Positions 33,607 to 42,151 are shown, counted from the stretch's first letter. The stretch: DNA of 64,000 nucleotides from DASSUW01 sp963844205 (GCA_963844205.1 CAWJNK010000001.1:1922001-1986000), one strand, 5' to 3'. Notes: generated by a model not told the origin, from the sequence alone. Numbers and translations: made by a program.

Positions 33607-34746
33607 TCAGCCACCGCATGGCCCCGTCGAGACCGGCCCGGACGCGGCGGCCAGCCTCGCGCGCACGATCGCGTTCGGGACGCCGTAGCCCCCGCGCGGC
33701 CCGCTTGTCGTCGCCGCGAAGATCGTGGTCACGACCCGGCCGGCGCCGTCCACCATCGGGCCGCCGGAGTTGCCGGACCGCACGGCGCCGCGCAGCGAGA
33801 CGATCTCGCGGCGGATGGGCCCGCGCCCGTACGCGTCCTGGCTCACGACCTCGCGCGTCTGGCCGAGCCGGCCGGCGCGAACGTCGTACGGGCCGTTGAG
33901 CGGAAAGCCGAGGATCGCGGCCGACGTGCCCGACTCGGGGTCGCGCGCGATCTCCAGCGGCGGCGCGTCGAGCCCATGCACGCGCAGGACCGCGAGGTCG
34001 TTGTCGGAGTCGAACGCGATCGCCTGCGCGGGGAGCCCCGGGTCCGACCCCTCGGGCAGCACCTGCGTGTCGTCCTGGCCGGCCACCACGTGCGCGTTCG
34101 TGACCACCACGCCGGGCGACGCGACCCACCCGGACCCCTCGACGCCCACTCCGCAGGCGGTCCCGAGGATCTTCACCACGCTCGCCCGGGCGGCGCGGAC
34201 CTCCGGGTCGCGCGCGATCTCGGGCTGCGGCGCGGGCACCCGCGCCGCGGGGCCGTCGATCCGCGGGAACGGGTCGAGCGCGCGCAGCGTGTTGAGGAGC
34301 GGGCCGGTCGGCGGGAGCACCGCGTTGAGCTGGCGGAGGATCGCCGAGCGCTGCACGTCGCGCCGGATGTCGGGTCCCGCGCGCAGCGCGACGGCGCCCA
34401 AGACCCACGCCACGAGCAGCCCGACGCACGCCGTCAGGACGGCGCCGAGGGCGCCGTCGACGGCCGCGAAGGCGGGCGACGAGAATCTGGCGCGCAGCCG
34501 CGCTCCCACCCCTTCGAAGCTCGCCGCGAGCACGCCGCCGGCGACGATCGCGCCCACCAGCGCGAAGGCAGGCGCCCAGGTCGACTCGCGCCCGCCTTCC
34601 AGCACCAGCGGGGCGATCCGGGTGCCGAGCCACGCCCCGGCGGCGAACCCGACGAGGGCCAGGACCCCGGCGACGAAGCCCTGCGCCCACCCAAAGAGCC
34701 CGAGCAGCACAACCGCGCCAACAATCACCCAGTCGATGCCAGTCAA
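33607..34746 (-). CDS. MarP-like membrane-anchored serine protease (CvpA plus trypsin fold)
   Basis: The 379-residue protein has four N-terminal membrane helices of the CvpA/colicin-V type (about 5-125). A chymotrypsin-like protease follows with His219 (VVTNAHVV), Asp250 (SDNDLAVL) and Ser327 (RSGNSGGPM). Cysteines 198 and 377 sit where mycobacterial MarP (Rv3671c) forms the disulfide that stabilises the active site. MarP helps cells survive acid and oxidative stress by processing envelope hydrolases. It is divergent from a penicillin-binding protein gene. Confidence 0.9.
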   Translation of the reverse strand: MTGIDWVIVGAVVLLGLFGWAQGFVAGVLALVGFAAGAWLGTRIAPLVLEGGRESTWAPAFALVGAIVAGGVLAASFEGVGARLRARFSSPAFAAVDGALGAVLTACVGLLVAWVLGAVALRAGPDIRRDVQRSAILRQLNAVLPPTGPLLNTLRALDPFPRIDGPAARVPAPQPEIARDPEVRAARASVVKILGTACGVGVEGSGWVASPGVVVTNAHVVAGQDDTQVLPEGSDPGLPAQAIAFDSDNDLAVLRVHGLDAPPLEIARDPESGTSAAILGFPLNGPYDVRAGRLGQTREVVSQDAYGRGPIRREIVSLRGAVRSGNSGGPMVDGAGRVVTTIFAATTSGPRGGYGVPNAIVRARLAAASGPVSTGPCGG

Positions 34747-34787
34747 GGGACGCCGAGCCTACGCGGTCCTACTCTGGTCGGCGCCCG

Positions 34788-36503
34788 ATGGTCGTGACCC
34801 GCCCCTCGACCTCCCCTCCGCGGTCCCGACGCCTGCGGCGGCTCGTTCCCCTGCTCGTGCTCGCAGCCGGGGCGTTCGCGGGCGGGCTGGTGGCGGGCGG
34901 CGTGCACGAGCCGTCCGAGCGCCGCCTGGCGATCCGCTTCGCCGATGCCTGGGAGCGCGAGGACTACGCGACGATGTACTCGCTGCTCACACCGCAGTCG
35001 CGGGCGGAGACCTCGGTGCGCCGGTTCGCGCGCGAGTACCGCCGCGCGCGGGTGACCGCGACGCTGAGCCGCATGCGGGCAGGGCGCCCGCGCGAGATCC
35101 GCGAGGAGTCGGTCACCGTGCCGTTCGAGCTGCGCACGCGCGTGTTCGGCGACCTCGAGGCGACGGTCACGCTCCCGGTCGGCGAGGGCGTCGACGGCGA
35201 GCCCGCCGTCATCTGGGCGCCGCACCTCGCGTTCCCGGGCCTGCGGCCGGGCGAGAAGCTGGGCCGCAACACGCGGATGCCGGAGCGCGAGACGATCATG
35301 GCCCGCGACGGGACCGCGATCGCCAAGGGCGACGAGCGGCTCTCCGACCTCGACCCGCTCGCCTCCGAGATCGCCGGCCGCGTCGGCCCCGCGCCGCCCG
35401 AGCGGGCCGAGGAGCTCGCCGCGCGCGGCGTGCCGGACGGCGCGCCGGTGGGCCTCACCGGCCTGGAGCGGGAGTTCGACGCCGAGCTCGCCGGCCTCCC
35501 GGGCGGGGAGCTGCTGGCGGGCGTGCGTGTGCTGGCGAGCGCGCCGCCGCGGCCGGGCCGCAGCGTGCGCACCGCGATCGACCCCGACGTGCAGCGCGCC
35601 GCGGTCACGGCGCTCGCGGGGCGCTACGGCGGGATCGCGGCGGTGCGGCCACGCACCGGCGAGGTGCTCGCGCTCAGCGGCGTCGCGTTCTCGGCCCCGC
35701 AGCCACCGGGCTCGGTGTTCAAGATCATCACGCTATCCGCGGCGCTGGAGGCCAAGACCGTCCGCCGGAACGAGCAGTTCCCGGTGCAGACGGCGGCGAC
35801 GCTGGAGGGCGTCGAACTGAAGAACGCCCACGGCGAGTCGTGCGGCGGCTCGCTGATCGCGTCCTTCGCCCACTCGTGCAACTCGGTGTTCGCGCCGATG
35901 GGGGCCGAGGTCGGCGCCGAGAAGCTGGTCGCCGCCGCCGAGCACTTCGGGTTCAACGCCGATCCCGTGCTGGCGGGCGCGGCGCGCTCGACGATCCCGG
36001 CGGCGGCCGAGATCGGCGACGACCTCGCGCTCGGCTCGACCGCCATCGGCCAGGGGAAGGTGCTCACGACGCCGCTCCAGATGGCGCTGATCGCCGCCGC
36101 GATCGGCGAGGACGGCCGCCTGATGCGGCCGACCCTGCGCAAGGGCGAGCGGACCGAGGCCGGCCAGGCGGTCTCGCCCGGGACCGCTCGCTTCGTCGGC
36201 CGCGCGATGCGCGCGGTCGTGACCGGCGGGACCGGCGTCGGCGCGGCGCTCGACGGCGTGACGGTCGCGGGCAAGACCGGCACCGCCGAGCTGCGCTCGA
36301 CCGTCAACGAGGATCCCGTCCCCGTCGAGCCCGGAGAGCCGCCGCCGGAGGAGGACGTCACCGACACCGACGCCTGGTTCACCGCCTACGCGCCGGCGCG
36401 CAACCCGCGGATCGCGGTCTGCGTGCTGCTGATCGCCCAGGGAGCGGGAGGCGAGGTCGCCGCGCCCGCCGCCGCGCAGGTCATCGACGCCGCAGTCGGT
36501 TGA
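34788..36503 (+). CDS. Class B penicillin-binding protein (transpeptidase)
   Basis: The 571-residue protein has one N-terminal membrane helix (LVPLLVLAAGAFAGGLVAGG) and a MecA-N/NTF2-like domain (about 45-150). A dimer segment precedes the transpeptidase domain with SxxK (PPGSVFKIIT, about 305), SxN (AHSCNSVFAP) and KTG (AGKTGTAE). It crosslinks peptidoglycan outside the membrane. The NTF2-like domain groups it with PBP3/PbpA-like actinobacterial proteins. An elongated acidic loop (NEDPVPVEPGEPPPEEDVTD) follows the KTG motif. It ends at the tandem-hairpin element. Confidence 0.93.
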   Translation: MVVTRPSTSPPRSRRLRRLVPLLVLAAGAFAGGLVAGGVHEPSERRLAIRFADAWEREDYATMYSLLTPQSRAETSVRRFAREYRRARVTATLSRMRAGRPREIREESVTVPFELRTRVFGDLEATVTLPVGEGVDGEPAVIWAPHLAFPGLRPGEKLGRNTRMPERETIMARDGTAIAKGDERLSDLDPLASEIAGRVGPAPPERAEELAARGVPDGAPVGLTGLEREFDAELAGLPGGELLAGVRVLASAPPRPGRSVRTAIDPDVQRAAVTALAGRYGGIAAVRPRTGEVLALSGVAFSAPQPPGSVFKIITLSAALEAKTVRRNEQFPVQTAATLEGVELKNAHGESCGGSLIASFAHSCNSVFAPMGAEVGAEKLVAAAEHFGFNADPVLAGAARSTIPAAAEIGDDLALGSTAIGQGKVLTTPLQMALIAAAIGEDGRLMRPTLRKGERTEAGQAVSPGTARFVGRAMRAVVTGGTGVGAALDGVTVAGKTGTAELRSTVNEDPVPVEPGEPPPEEDVTDTDAWFTAYAPARNPRIAVCVLLIAQGAGGEVAAPAAAQVIDAAVG

Positions 36504-36514
36504 GGCGCGAAGCG

Positions 36515-36572
36515 CCGGTTACGGTCGCCCGGACGGCGACCGTTGGTTTCAAAGCGACGCCTGGACGGCGTC
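36515..36572. repeat. Tandem-hairpin intergenic element, copy 2
   Basis: The same plan as at 17656: CCGGTTACGG, hairpin 1 (ACGGTCGCC 36521-36529, loop CGGAC, GGCGACCGT 36535-36543) and hairpin 2 (GACGCC 36556-36561, loop TGGAC, GGCGTC 36567-36572). Relative to copy 1, stem bases differ in compensating pairs while the loops keep NGGAY. It lies between convergent genes, the PBP and the lipoprotein. Confidence 0.75.
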
Positions 36573-36577
36573 AAGGG

Positions 36578-37129
36578 CTACAAATCCAGGTCGTACGTGC
36601 CTTCGGTGCTGCCGCCCCCGTTGGAGAACTTCAGCTCCAGCGGGCGGTTCTGCAGCGACTCCTGCTTGAGCTTGAACAGCAGCAGCGAGCCCTGGATCGG
36701 GCCTTGGCCGGCTGCCGAGCTGGCCAGCGGCAGCACGGTCTTGGGCGGCACGTCGACCGCCTCGTAGACGAACGGGTTGATCTCCGCGTCGACGGCGATC
36801 GGCCGGTAGACGTTCTCCTGCGTGTCGTGGATCTCCCACTGGTTGGCCGCGGGGCGCGTCTCGTCCTCGGACGTGTTCTCGACCCGCACCCAGACGCCGA
36901 ACCACGTCTCGTCAGGGCTCGGCTGCTCGGTGCCCTCGGGCAGGCCGATGAGGTACTCGGAGTCCTCGACGTCGTTCTGGTTCATGTACCGCGACATCTC
37001 GATCTGGTACTTCAGGCCGTTGATGTCGAGGTACAGGCCCTCGGTCTCGGCGACCGTCGCGGTGCTGCTGCTCCCGCAGCCGGCGGCGAACAGGACCAGC
37101 GCCGTGGAGAGGACGATGCGGAACGCCAT
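36578..37129 (-). CDS. Putative lipoprotein of unknown function
   Basis: This 183-residue protein has a lipoprotein signal (IVLSTALVLFAAGC, Cys18) followed by a Ser/Thr linker. A soluble domain contains LYLDINGLKYQIEMSRYMN, FGVWVRVENTSEDETRPA and PPKTVLPLASSAAGQGPIQGSLLLFKL. The pattern resembles DUF4352-type immunoglobulin-like lipoproteins. It is the last gene of a leftward group (zinc-ribbon protein, SRPBCC protein, lipoprotein). Function unknown. Confidence 0.8.
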   Translation of the reverse strand: MAFRIVLSTALVLFAAGCGSSSTATVAETEGLYLDINGLKYQIEMSRYMNQNDVEDSEYLIGLPEGTEQPSPDETWFGVWVRVENTSEDETRPAANQWEIHDTQENVYRPIAVDAEINPFVYEAVDVPPKTVLPLASSAAGQGPIQGSLLLFKLKQESLQNRPLELKFSNGGGSTEGTYDLDL

Positions 37130-37141
37130 CGCCGCCGGAGT

Positions 37142-37639
37142 CTAAAGGCCGGACACAGTCGCGCGCGCCCCGCGGTCCTCGTCCTCCTCGAGGATCGCCT
37201 GCAGGCGCTGCATGGCCTTGCGGACCTTGCGCTTGAACCAGCCCTGCTGGCGGCTGACGGCCTCCATGAAGCGGTCGCTCGGCAGCGCCGGCTCGGACTC
37301 GACCATGTACTCGACGTCGGTCCCACCGTTCGGCGCGTTGTCAAGCGTCCAGATCGCCGTGGTCTTGATCCGGTTGTACTTGCCGCCGCGGCCGACGGCG
37401 ACGATCCGGTGCGGGGGCTCGACGACGACGAACGTCATGTCGGCCCACGAGAAGCGCTGGAGCGGGACGTCGACCTTGAATCGCGCACCAGCCCCGCGGC
37501 CGACCGAGTCGATCCGCGTCAGCCGCCAGTCCTTCAGGTAGTGGTCGCTGAACTCCGCGTGGTTCGCGATGTCCGAGAGGTAGGCGAACACCTCTTCACG
37601 AGGCCGGCCGATCGTGACGCTGGCGCTGATGGGGTCCAC
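37142..37639 (-). CDS. SRPBCC-family protein
   Basis: The 165-residue protein from GTG 37639 begins DPISASVTIGRPREEVFAYLSDIANHAEF, a typical SRPBCC start. It continues with ARFKVDVPLQRFSWADMTFVVVEPPHRIVAVGRGG and a long C-terminal helix with basic residues (GWFKRKVRKAMQRLQAIL). An upstream in-frame GTG at 37672 would overlap the preceding gene by 17 bases and is less likely. Ligand and role are unknown; it could be a lipid-binding or membrane-associated protein. Confidence 0.83.
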   Translation of the reverse strand: MDPISASVTIGRPREEVFAYLSDIANHAEFSDHYLKDWRLTRIDSVGRGAGARFKVDVPLQRFSWADMTFVVVEPPHRIVAVGRGGKYNRIKTTAIWTLDNAPNGGTDVEYMVESEPALPSDRFMEAVSRQQGWFKRKVRKAMQRLQAILEEDEDRGARATVSGL

Positions 37640-37655
37640 GGCGGCCGAAGCATAA

Positions 37656-37913
37656 TCAGGCGGACCGTGCACACGCCCGGACGGCGCGCTGGTGCTCGGG
37701 AGAGCGCACCGACTCGGTGCTCGCCGGCGGCTCGCGATGCAGCGGACGGCACAGCTCGCACACCAGTCGCTCGCCGTACATGTGGACGATTTCGCCGACC
37801 AGCGGGGTACGATGGCAGTGCACGCACCCGAGGCGGCGGGCGCTGAGGGCGCCTACGCTCTGGCGGAGGAGAGAGATCTCCACGAGGGGGTTGCGGCGGG
37901 TGAGCGCGAGCAT
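37656..37913 (-). CDS. Small zinc-ribbon protein
   Basis: The 85-residue frame from ATG 37913 contains two Cys-x-x-Cys pairs (CVHCHRTPLVGEIVHMYGERLVCELC, about 33-60), the layout of a treble-clef or zinc ribbon. An N-terminal stretch LTRRNPLVEISLLRQSVGAL precedes it. No family name is certain. It lies upstream of the SRPBCC gene in the same orientation and antisense to no recognised gene. Longer upstream reading overlaps the FHA gene and is rejected. Confidence 0.62.
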   Translation of the reverse strand: MLALTRRNPLVEISLLRQSVGALSARRLGCVHCHRTPLVGEIVHMYGERLVCELCRPLHREPPASTESVRSPEHQRAVRACARSA

Positions 37914-37986
37914 GGTTTGAACGTGGTTCGCGACGGGCACCGAGACCCCTCCATTGACCCGGTCCCTAAGATCGGAAGGCGGACCC

Positions 37987-38442
37987 ATGGAAGAGCGCAT
38001 CAGCGACGCCGAGAACACCGGGCCGATGCCCCTCGAAGGTGGCGAGCCGCAGGCTCCGCAGCGCGAACGGCCGGCTTGGGTCGAAGACGCCCGGGCGGGC
38101 CTGTCCGCGCCCGGCAAGTACCTCGCCTACGAGGAGAGCGGCCGCCACGTGGTGGTCGCGATCTCCCGTGAGTGGACCCGGATCGGGCGCTCGATGGCCG
38201 CCGACCTGCGGTTCGACGACGCCACCGTCTCGCGCCGCCACGCGCTCGTCGTCAACCAGGCCGAGGGCGTCCGCGTGCTCGACGATCGCTCGCTCAACGG
38301 CATCTACGTGAACGGGCGGCGCGTGGAGTGGAGCCCGCTGGCGGACGGCGACGAGGTCGCGATCGGCCGCCACACGCTGTTCTACATGGACACCGCCACG
38401 GTCGGCTCGCCCGTGACGGCCCCCGCGGTCACCAGCGAGTAG
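37987..38442 (+). CDS. FHA-domain protein
   Basis: The 151-residue protein has a disordered N-terminus of about 45 residues and an FHA domain (about 60-135) with ISREWTRIGRSMAADLRFDDATVSRRHA, the phosphothreonine-binding GR/S/H pattern, and LNGIYVNGRRV. FHA domains read Ser/Thr kinase signals. No kinase gene is nearby. SD GGAAGG is present before the ATG. The ParA-like gene follows after 41 bases, so the two may be one transcript. Confidence 0.88.
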   Translation: MEERISDAENTGPMPLEGGEPQAPQRERPAWVEDARAGLSAPGKYLAYEESGRHVVVAISREWTRIGRSMAADLRFDDATVSRRHALVVNQAEGVRVLDDRSLNGIYVNGRRVEWSPLADGDEVAIGRHTLFYMDTATVGSPVTAPAVTSE

Positions 38443-38483
38443 CGAGACCGCCGCCGGGCTGACGGTATCGTGCTCGGCTTCTT

Positions 38484-39263
38484 ATGGCCGAGACGATCGC
38501 GGTCCTGTCGCTCAAGGGCGGCACGGGCAAGACCACCACGGTGCGGACCCTCGCCGACGTGCTCCGGCGCGTCGGGCTGGACGTCCTCGCCATCGACCTG
38601 GACCCGCAGGGCAACCTGTCGGACTACTTCGACGTCCCCGCTGACGCGAGCCCCACGATCGCCGACGTGCTGGCCGGCGACGCCAAGGCGAAGGCCGCCG
38701 TCCACGACGGCATCGTGCCCGCCACGCCGATCCTCGCCGAGGTCGAGCGCTCGCTGTCGGGCAAGATGGGGCGCGAGCTGGTGCTCCGCAAGGCGCTCAA
38801 GGACGCCCGCAAGCAGCACGACGTCGTGCTCATCGACTGCCCGCCGGCGCTCGGGCTGCTCACGATCAACGGCCTGGTGGCCGCCGACTGGGCGCTGATC
38901 TCCTCGGAGGCGCAGTACTTCGCGCTGCAGGGCGTGCAGGGAGCGCTCGACGTCATCGAGCAGGCGAAGGACTTCTACAACCCGGACCTCGAGTGGCTCG
39001 GCGTGGTGATGAACATCGCCGACATGCGCACCGTCCACTCGCGCGAGGCCTACGAGCAGCTGAGCGAGGCGTTCGGCGACAAGGTGTTCAAGACCGTGAT
39101 CCGGTCCTCGATCGCGTACGCGGAGTCGGCCGAGCGGGGGCTCTCGATCCTCGACCACCGGCCCGACCTCGGCGCCGACTACCTGGCGCTGGCCGACGAG
39201 GTGCTCGGCCGGATCGGCCTGCGCGACGCCCGCCGGGCGCTCAAGCCGCTCCTGGCGGGCTGA
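38484..39263 (+). CDS. ParA/MinD-family ATPase
   Basis: The 259-residue protein has the deviant Walker A LSLKGGTGKTTTVRTLADVL (Lys11 and Lys16), switch I DLDPQGNLSDYF and Walker B VVLIDCPPALGLLT. The length and single-domain form match small ParA proteins. No parB lies downstream and no origin features are present. This is therefore an orphan ParA that may position another cargo, such as a regulator or envelope protein. It lies between the FHA and L,D-transpeptidase genes. Confidence 0.9.
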   Translation: MAETIAVLSLKGGTGKTTTVRTLADVLRRVGLDVLAIDLDPQGNLSDYFDVPADASPTIADVLAGDAKAKAAVHDGIVPATPILAEVERSLSGKMGRELVLRKALKDARKQHDVVLIDCPPALGLLTINGLVAADWALISSEAQYFALQGVQGALDVIEQAKDFYNPDLEWLGVVMNIADMRTVHSREAYEQLSEAFGDKVFKTVIRSSIAYAESAERGLSILDHRPDLGADYLALADEVLGRIGLRDARRALKPLLAG

Positions 39264-39284
39264 CCGCGCGGCATACTGGACGCC

Positions 39285-40034
39285 ATGCGCGCCAGCCGCC
39301 CGCTCGCGGCGCTCGTCGCGGCGGTCGGCGCCGCCGTCGCGGGCTGCGGCGGTGACGAGTCCCCACGCCCGGCGGGCGAGCCGGAGCACTTCCTCGCCGT
39401 CGACGCGTCCTCGTCGGCCGACCGCGAGCCCGAGCCCGCGGGGCGGTACCGGACGGCCCACGTGGTGCGGCGGACGGCGCTGCGGGCGTCGCCGGGCGGC
39501 AAGCTCGTCGCGCGGATCGGGACGCGGACCGAGTTCGGCTCGCGGCGCGTGCTCGCGGTCACCGGGGAGCGGCGCGGATGGCTGCGGGTGACGGCTGCTG
39601 AGCGGCGCAACGGCGAGCCTGCGTGGATCCGGGCGTCCGCGGCGCGGCTCGGAGCGACCGACGTCTGGCTCCGGGTGGACCGCTCGCGCCGCGAGCTCAC
39701 GCTCCGCCGCGGCCGCCGGGTGCTGCGGCGGCTGCCGGTGGCGGTCGGGCGGCCGGGCACCGAGACGCCGCTCGGCCGCTTCGCGGTCACCGACCTGCTG
39801 CACACGCGCAATCCCGCGTCGCCCTACGGCTGCTGCGCGCTCGCCCTCTCCGGCCACCAGACGAAGCTCCTGCCCGGCTGGCCCGGCGGCGACCGCCTGG
39901 CGATCCACGCCACGCCGAACCCCGAGACCGTCGGCACCCAGGCCTCGCTCGGGTGCATGCGAGCGCACACGCGCGACATCCGCGTGCTGATGCGCCGCGT
40001 GCCGCTGGGTGCCCCGGTCGTGGTCGTCGCCTGA
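39285..40034 (+). CDS. L,D-transpeptidase (YkuD domain) lipoprotein
   Basis: The 249-residue protein has a lipobox (ALVAAVGAAVAGC, Cys20), an SH3-like segment (about 55-115) and a YkuD domain (about 125-249). The YkuD domain shows VDRSRRELTLRRGRRVL and the catalytic IHATPNPETVGTQASLGCMRAH with Cys224. It would form 3-3 crosslinks or attach proteins to peptidoglycan. Its TGA stop is directly followed by the repeat element at 40035. Confidence 0.92.
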   Translation: MRASRPLAALVAAVGAAVAGCGGDESPRPAGEPEHFLAVDASSSADREPEPAGRYRTAHVVRRTALRASPGGKLVARIGTRTEFGSRRVLAVTGERRGWLRVTAAERRNGEPAWIRASAARLGATDVWLRVDRSRRELTLRRGRRVLRRLPVAVGRPGTETPLGRFAVTDLLHTRNPASPYGCCALALSGHQTKLLPGWPGGDRLAIHATPNPETVGTQASLGCMRAHTRDIRVLMRRVPLGAPVVVVA

Positions 40035-40223
40035 GCGAACGTCAACTGCAGCTGGGTGGGGAGGTGGCGGGCCGGGGAGTTTCGTGCAATTTCGGACGCG
40101 CTCGGTCGCGGTTTCGCACGTTTCTCCTCCAGACGAGGAGTTTCGTGCGATCGCCGCGCCGGCGACGGACGATCTCGCACGTTCCTCCCCCCGCTGCCCT
40201 ACCCAGCCGCAGTTGACGTTCGC
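40035..40223. repeat. Long palindromic intergenic element, copy A
   Basis: The left arm GCGAACGTCAACTGCAGC continues as TGGGTGGGG; the right arm is the inverse, CCCTACCC then GCCGCAGTTGACGTTCGC. Four internal motifs alternate: GAGTTTCGTGCAATTTCGGA (40078), inverse TTTCGCACGTTTCTCC (40112), GAGTTTCGTGCGATCGC (40138), inverse GATCTCGCACGTTCCTCC (40171). It spans the whole gap between the L,D-transpeptidase stop and the convergent thrB stop. Confidence 0.88.
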
Positions 40224-40232
40224 CGGCGCCCC

Positions 40233-41144
40233 TTAGCCGACAATCTCGACACCCTGCCGCGCGAACGGGACCGCGAACACCCGTGCCCAGCCCGCCGCCT
40301 CGCTCCGCAGCCGGTCGGCGACGTCGCCGGAGTCGGCGGATCGGACCCACAGCAGCACGGTGGGGCCTGCGCCGGAGATCGTCGCGCCCAGCGCGCCGAG
40401 CTCCCGCGCCCGCTCGACGAGGTCCATCGACCGCGGGTAGAGCGACGCGCGGCGTGGCTGGTGGAGCCGGTCCTCGAGCCCGCGGGCGACGAGGTCGAGG
40501 TCGCCGCGCGCGAGGCCGAGCACGAGCAGGCTCGCTCGGCCGACGTTGAACACCGCGTCGGACATGGGCACTTCACGCGGCAGCGCCGCGCGCGCCTTCG
40601 CCGTCCGGACCGCCTGGTCGGGCACTACGAGGACGGCCGACAGGCCCGCCGGCGGCTCGAGCCGCTCGGCAGACGGGCCCTGCGGCGGCTCGAGGCGCTC
40701 GGCATACGAGCCCTGCGGCGGGTCGAGCCGCTCGGCCGACGCGCCCGTGCACACCACGAACCCGCCGAGCAGCGCGGCCGCCACGTTGTCGGGATGGCCT
40801 TCGAGCCGGACGGCGTGCGCGAGCAGGTCGGCGCCGCCGCCGTTCAGCGCGTCGGCGGCCGCGAGCCCGGCCACGTACGCCGCCGCGCTCGTTCCAAGCC
40901 CGCCCGACAGCGGGATCTCCGACCGGATCGTGAACCGCGCGCCGTCGGCCGCCCGCAGCGCGGTGAACCCGCGCACGCAGAGGTTGCGGCGGTCGCGCGC
41001 GATCGCGAGGTCGCTGCGGACCTCGAACCGCCCGGTCTCCTCCACCTCCAGCTCCATCCGGAGATCCAAAGCGGCGGCGAGCACGTCGAAACCCGGCCCG
41101 AGGTTGGCCGAGGAGGCGGGCACGCGCACCGCAGCGCGGCTCAT
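40233..41144 (-). CDS. thrB: Homoserine kinase
   Basis: This 303-residue GHMP kinase has VPASSANLGPGFDVLAAAL and the ATP loop PLSGGLGTSAAA (78-89). The C-terminal GHMP motif is LGALGATISGAGPTVLLWV. It phosphorylates homoserine in threonine synthesis. The start overlaps the thrC stop by ATGA. An 11-residue repeat (AERLEPPQG-type) occurs three times at 136-168, where other ThrB proteins have a short loop. This looks like a recent in-frame insertion. Confidence 0.93.
   Translation of the reverse strand: MSRAAVRVPASSANLGPGFDVLAAALDLRMELEVEETGRFEVRSDLAIARDRRNLCVRGFTALRAADGARFTIRSEIPLSGGLGTSAAAYVAGLAAADALNGGGADLLAHAVRLEGHPDNVAAALLGGFVVCTGASAERLDPPQGSYAERLEPPQGPSAERLEPPAGLSAVLVVPDQAVRTAKARAALPREVPMSDAVFNVGRASLLVLGLARGDLDLVARGLEDRLHQPRRASLYPRSMDLVERARELGALGATISGAGPTVLLWVRSADSGDVADRLRSEAAGWARVFAVPFARQGVEIVG
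40641..40739. repeat. 33-bp in-frame tandem repeat within thrB
   Basis: Three 33-bp units encode SAERLDPPQGS, YAERLEPPQGP and SAERLEPPAGL. They lie in a surface loop of the kinase after GGFVVCTGA. The frame is preserved and the following domain is intact. Confidence 0.87.
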
Positions 41145-42151
41145 CCCAGGACCGCGTGCTCGACCGCGTCGATGTCCGGCTCGCACGGGACCACCGACCC
41201 AGCGTGCGCGAGCGCGGTCTGCGGGTCCTTGAGCCCGTGCCCGGTGAGCACGCAGACCACCCGCTCGGCCCCCTGGGCGCCGTGCGCGAGCACGCCCGCC
41301 ACGCTGGTGGCGGACGCCGGCTCGCAGAACACGCCCTCGTTCGCCGCCAGGAACCGGTAGGCCTCGAGGATCTGGGCGTCGGACACCGCACGGACGGCGC
41401 CGTGCGAGGCGGTCATCGCCGCCATCGCCTCCTCCCAGCGCGCCGGGTTGCCGATCCGGATCGCGCTCGCGACCGTCTCCGGCGCCTCCACCGGCTCGCC
41501 GCGCACGAGCGGCGCCGCCCCCTCGGCCTGGAAGCCGAGCATCATCGGCCGCTCGTCGACCTCCTGGAACCCCTTCCAGTACGCGGTGATGTTGCCCGCG
41601 TTGCCGACCGGGATCGCCAGCGCGCCGATCGAGCCGAGCTCCTCGGCGACCTCCATGGCCGCCGTCTTCTGGCCCTCGAGCCGGAACGGGTTGACCGAGT
41701 TCACGAGCGCGATCGGGTGCCGCTGCACGAGCTCGCGGACGAGCTTCAGCGCCTCGTCGAAGTTGCCGCGCAGCGCGACCACGCGCGCCCCGTGCATCAG
41801 CGCTTGGGCGAGCTTGCCGGTGGCGATCTTGCCCTCGGGCACGATCACCGCGCCGGTGAGCCCGGCCCGGGCCGCGTAGGCGGCGGCGCTCGCCGCCGTA
41901 TTACCGGTCGAGGCGCAGATCACCGCCTCGGACCCGTCCCGGACCGCCGCCGACACCGCGCACGTCATGCCGCGGTCCTTGAACGATCCCGTCGGGTTCG
42001 CGCCCTCCAGCTTGAGCCAGACCTCGCACCCGGCACGCTCGGACACGCGCTCGGCGAGCACGAGCGGCGTCGACCCCTCCGACAGCGAGACGACGGGGTC
42101 GTCGGGCCCGAACGGCAGCCGCTCCCGCCACCGCTCGATCAGGCCCGTCAA
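41141..42151 (-). CDS. thrC: Threonine synthase
   Basis: The 336-residue PLP enzyme has GSTPLVLAERV, the cofactor Lys in PTGSFKDRGMTCAVSAAV and CASTGNTAASAAAYAARAG. It also has IPVGNAGNITAYWKGF and C-terminal GHGLKDPQTAL. It converts O-phosphohomoserine to threonine. It starts at TTG 42151, whose bases overlap the hom stop (TTGA), and its end overlaps thrB, so all three are translationally coupled. The length fits the short actinobacterial ThrC form. Confidence 0.93.
   Translation of the reverse strand: MTGLIERWRERLPFGPDDPVVSLSEGSTPLVLAERVSERAGCEVWLKLEGANPTGSFKDRGMTCAVSAAVRDGSEAVICASTGNTAASAAAYAARAGLTGAVIVPEGKIATGKLAQALMHGARVVALRGNFDEALKLVRELVQRHPIALVNSVNPFRLEGQKTAAMEVAEELGSIGALAIPVGNAGNITAYWKGFQEVDERPMMLGFQAEGAAPLVRGEPVEAPETVASAIRIGNPARWEEAMAAMTASHGAVRAVSDAQILEAYRFLAANEGVFCEPASATSVAGVLAHGAQGAERVVCVLTGHGLKDPQTALAHAGSVVPCEPDIDAVEHAVLG

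Noticed and set aside
38484..39263. Chromosome partition locus or replication origin suggested by the ParA-like gene
   Set aside because: No parB, no parS-like palindromes, no dnaA/dnaN/gyr genes and no DnaA boxes were seen nearby.
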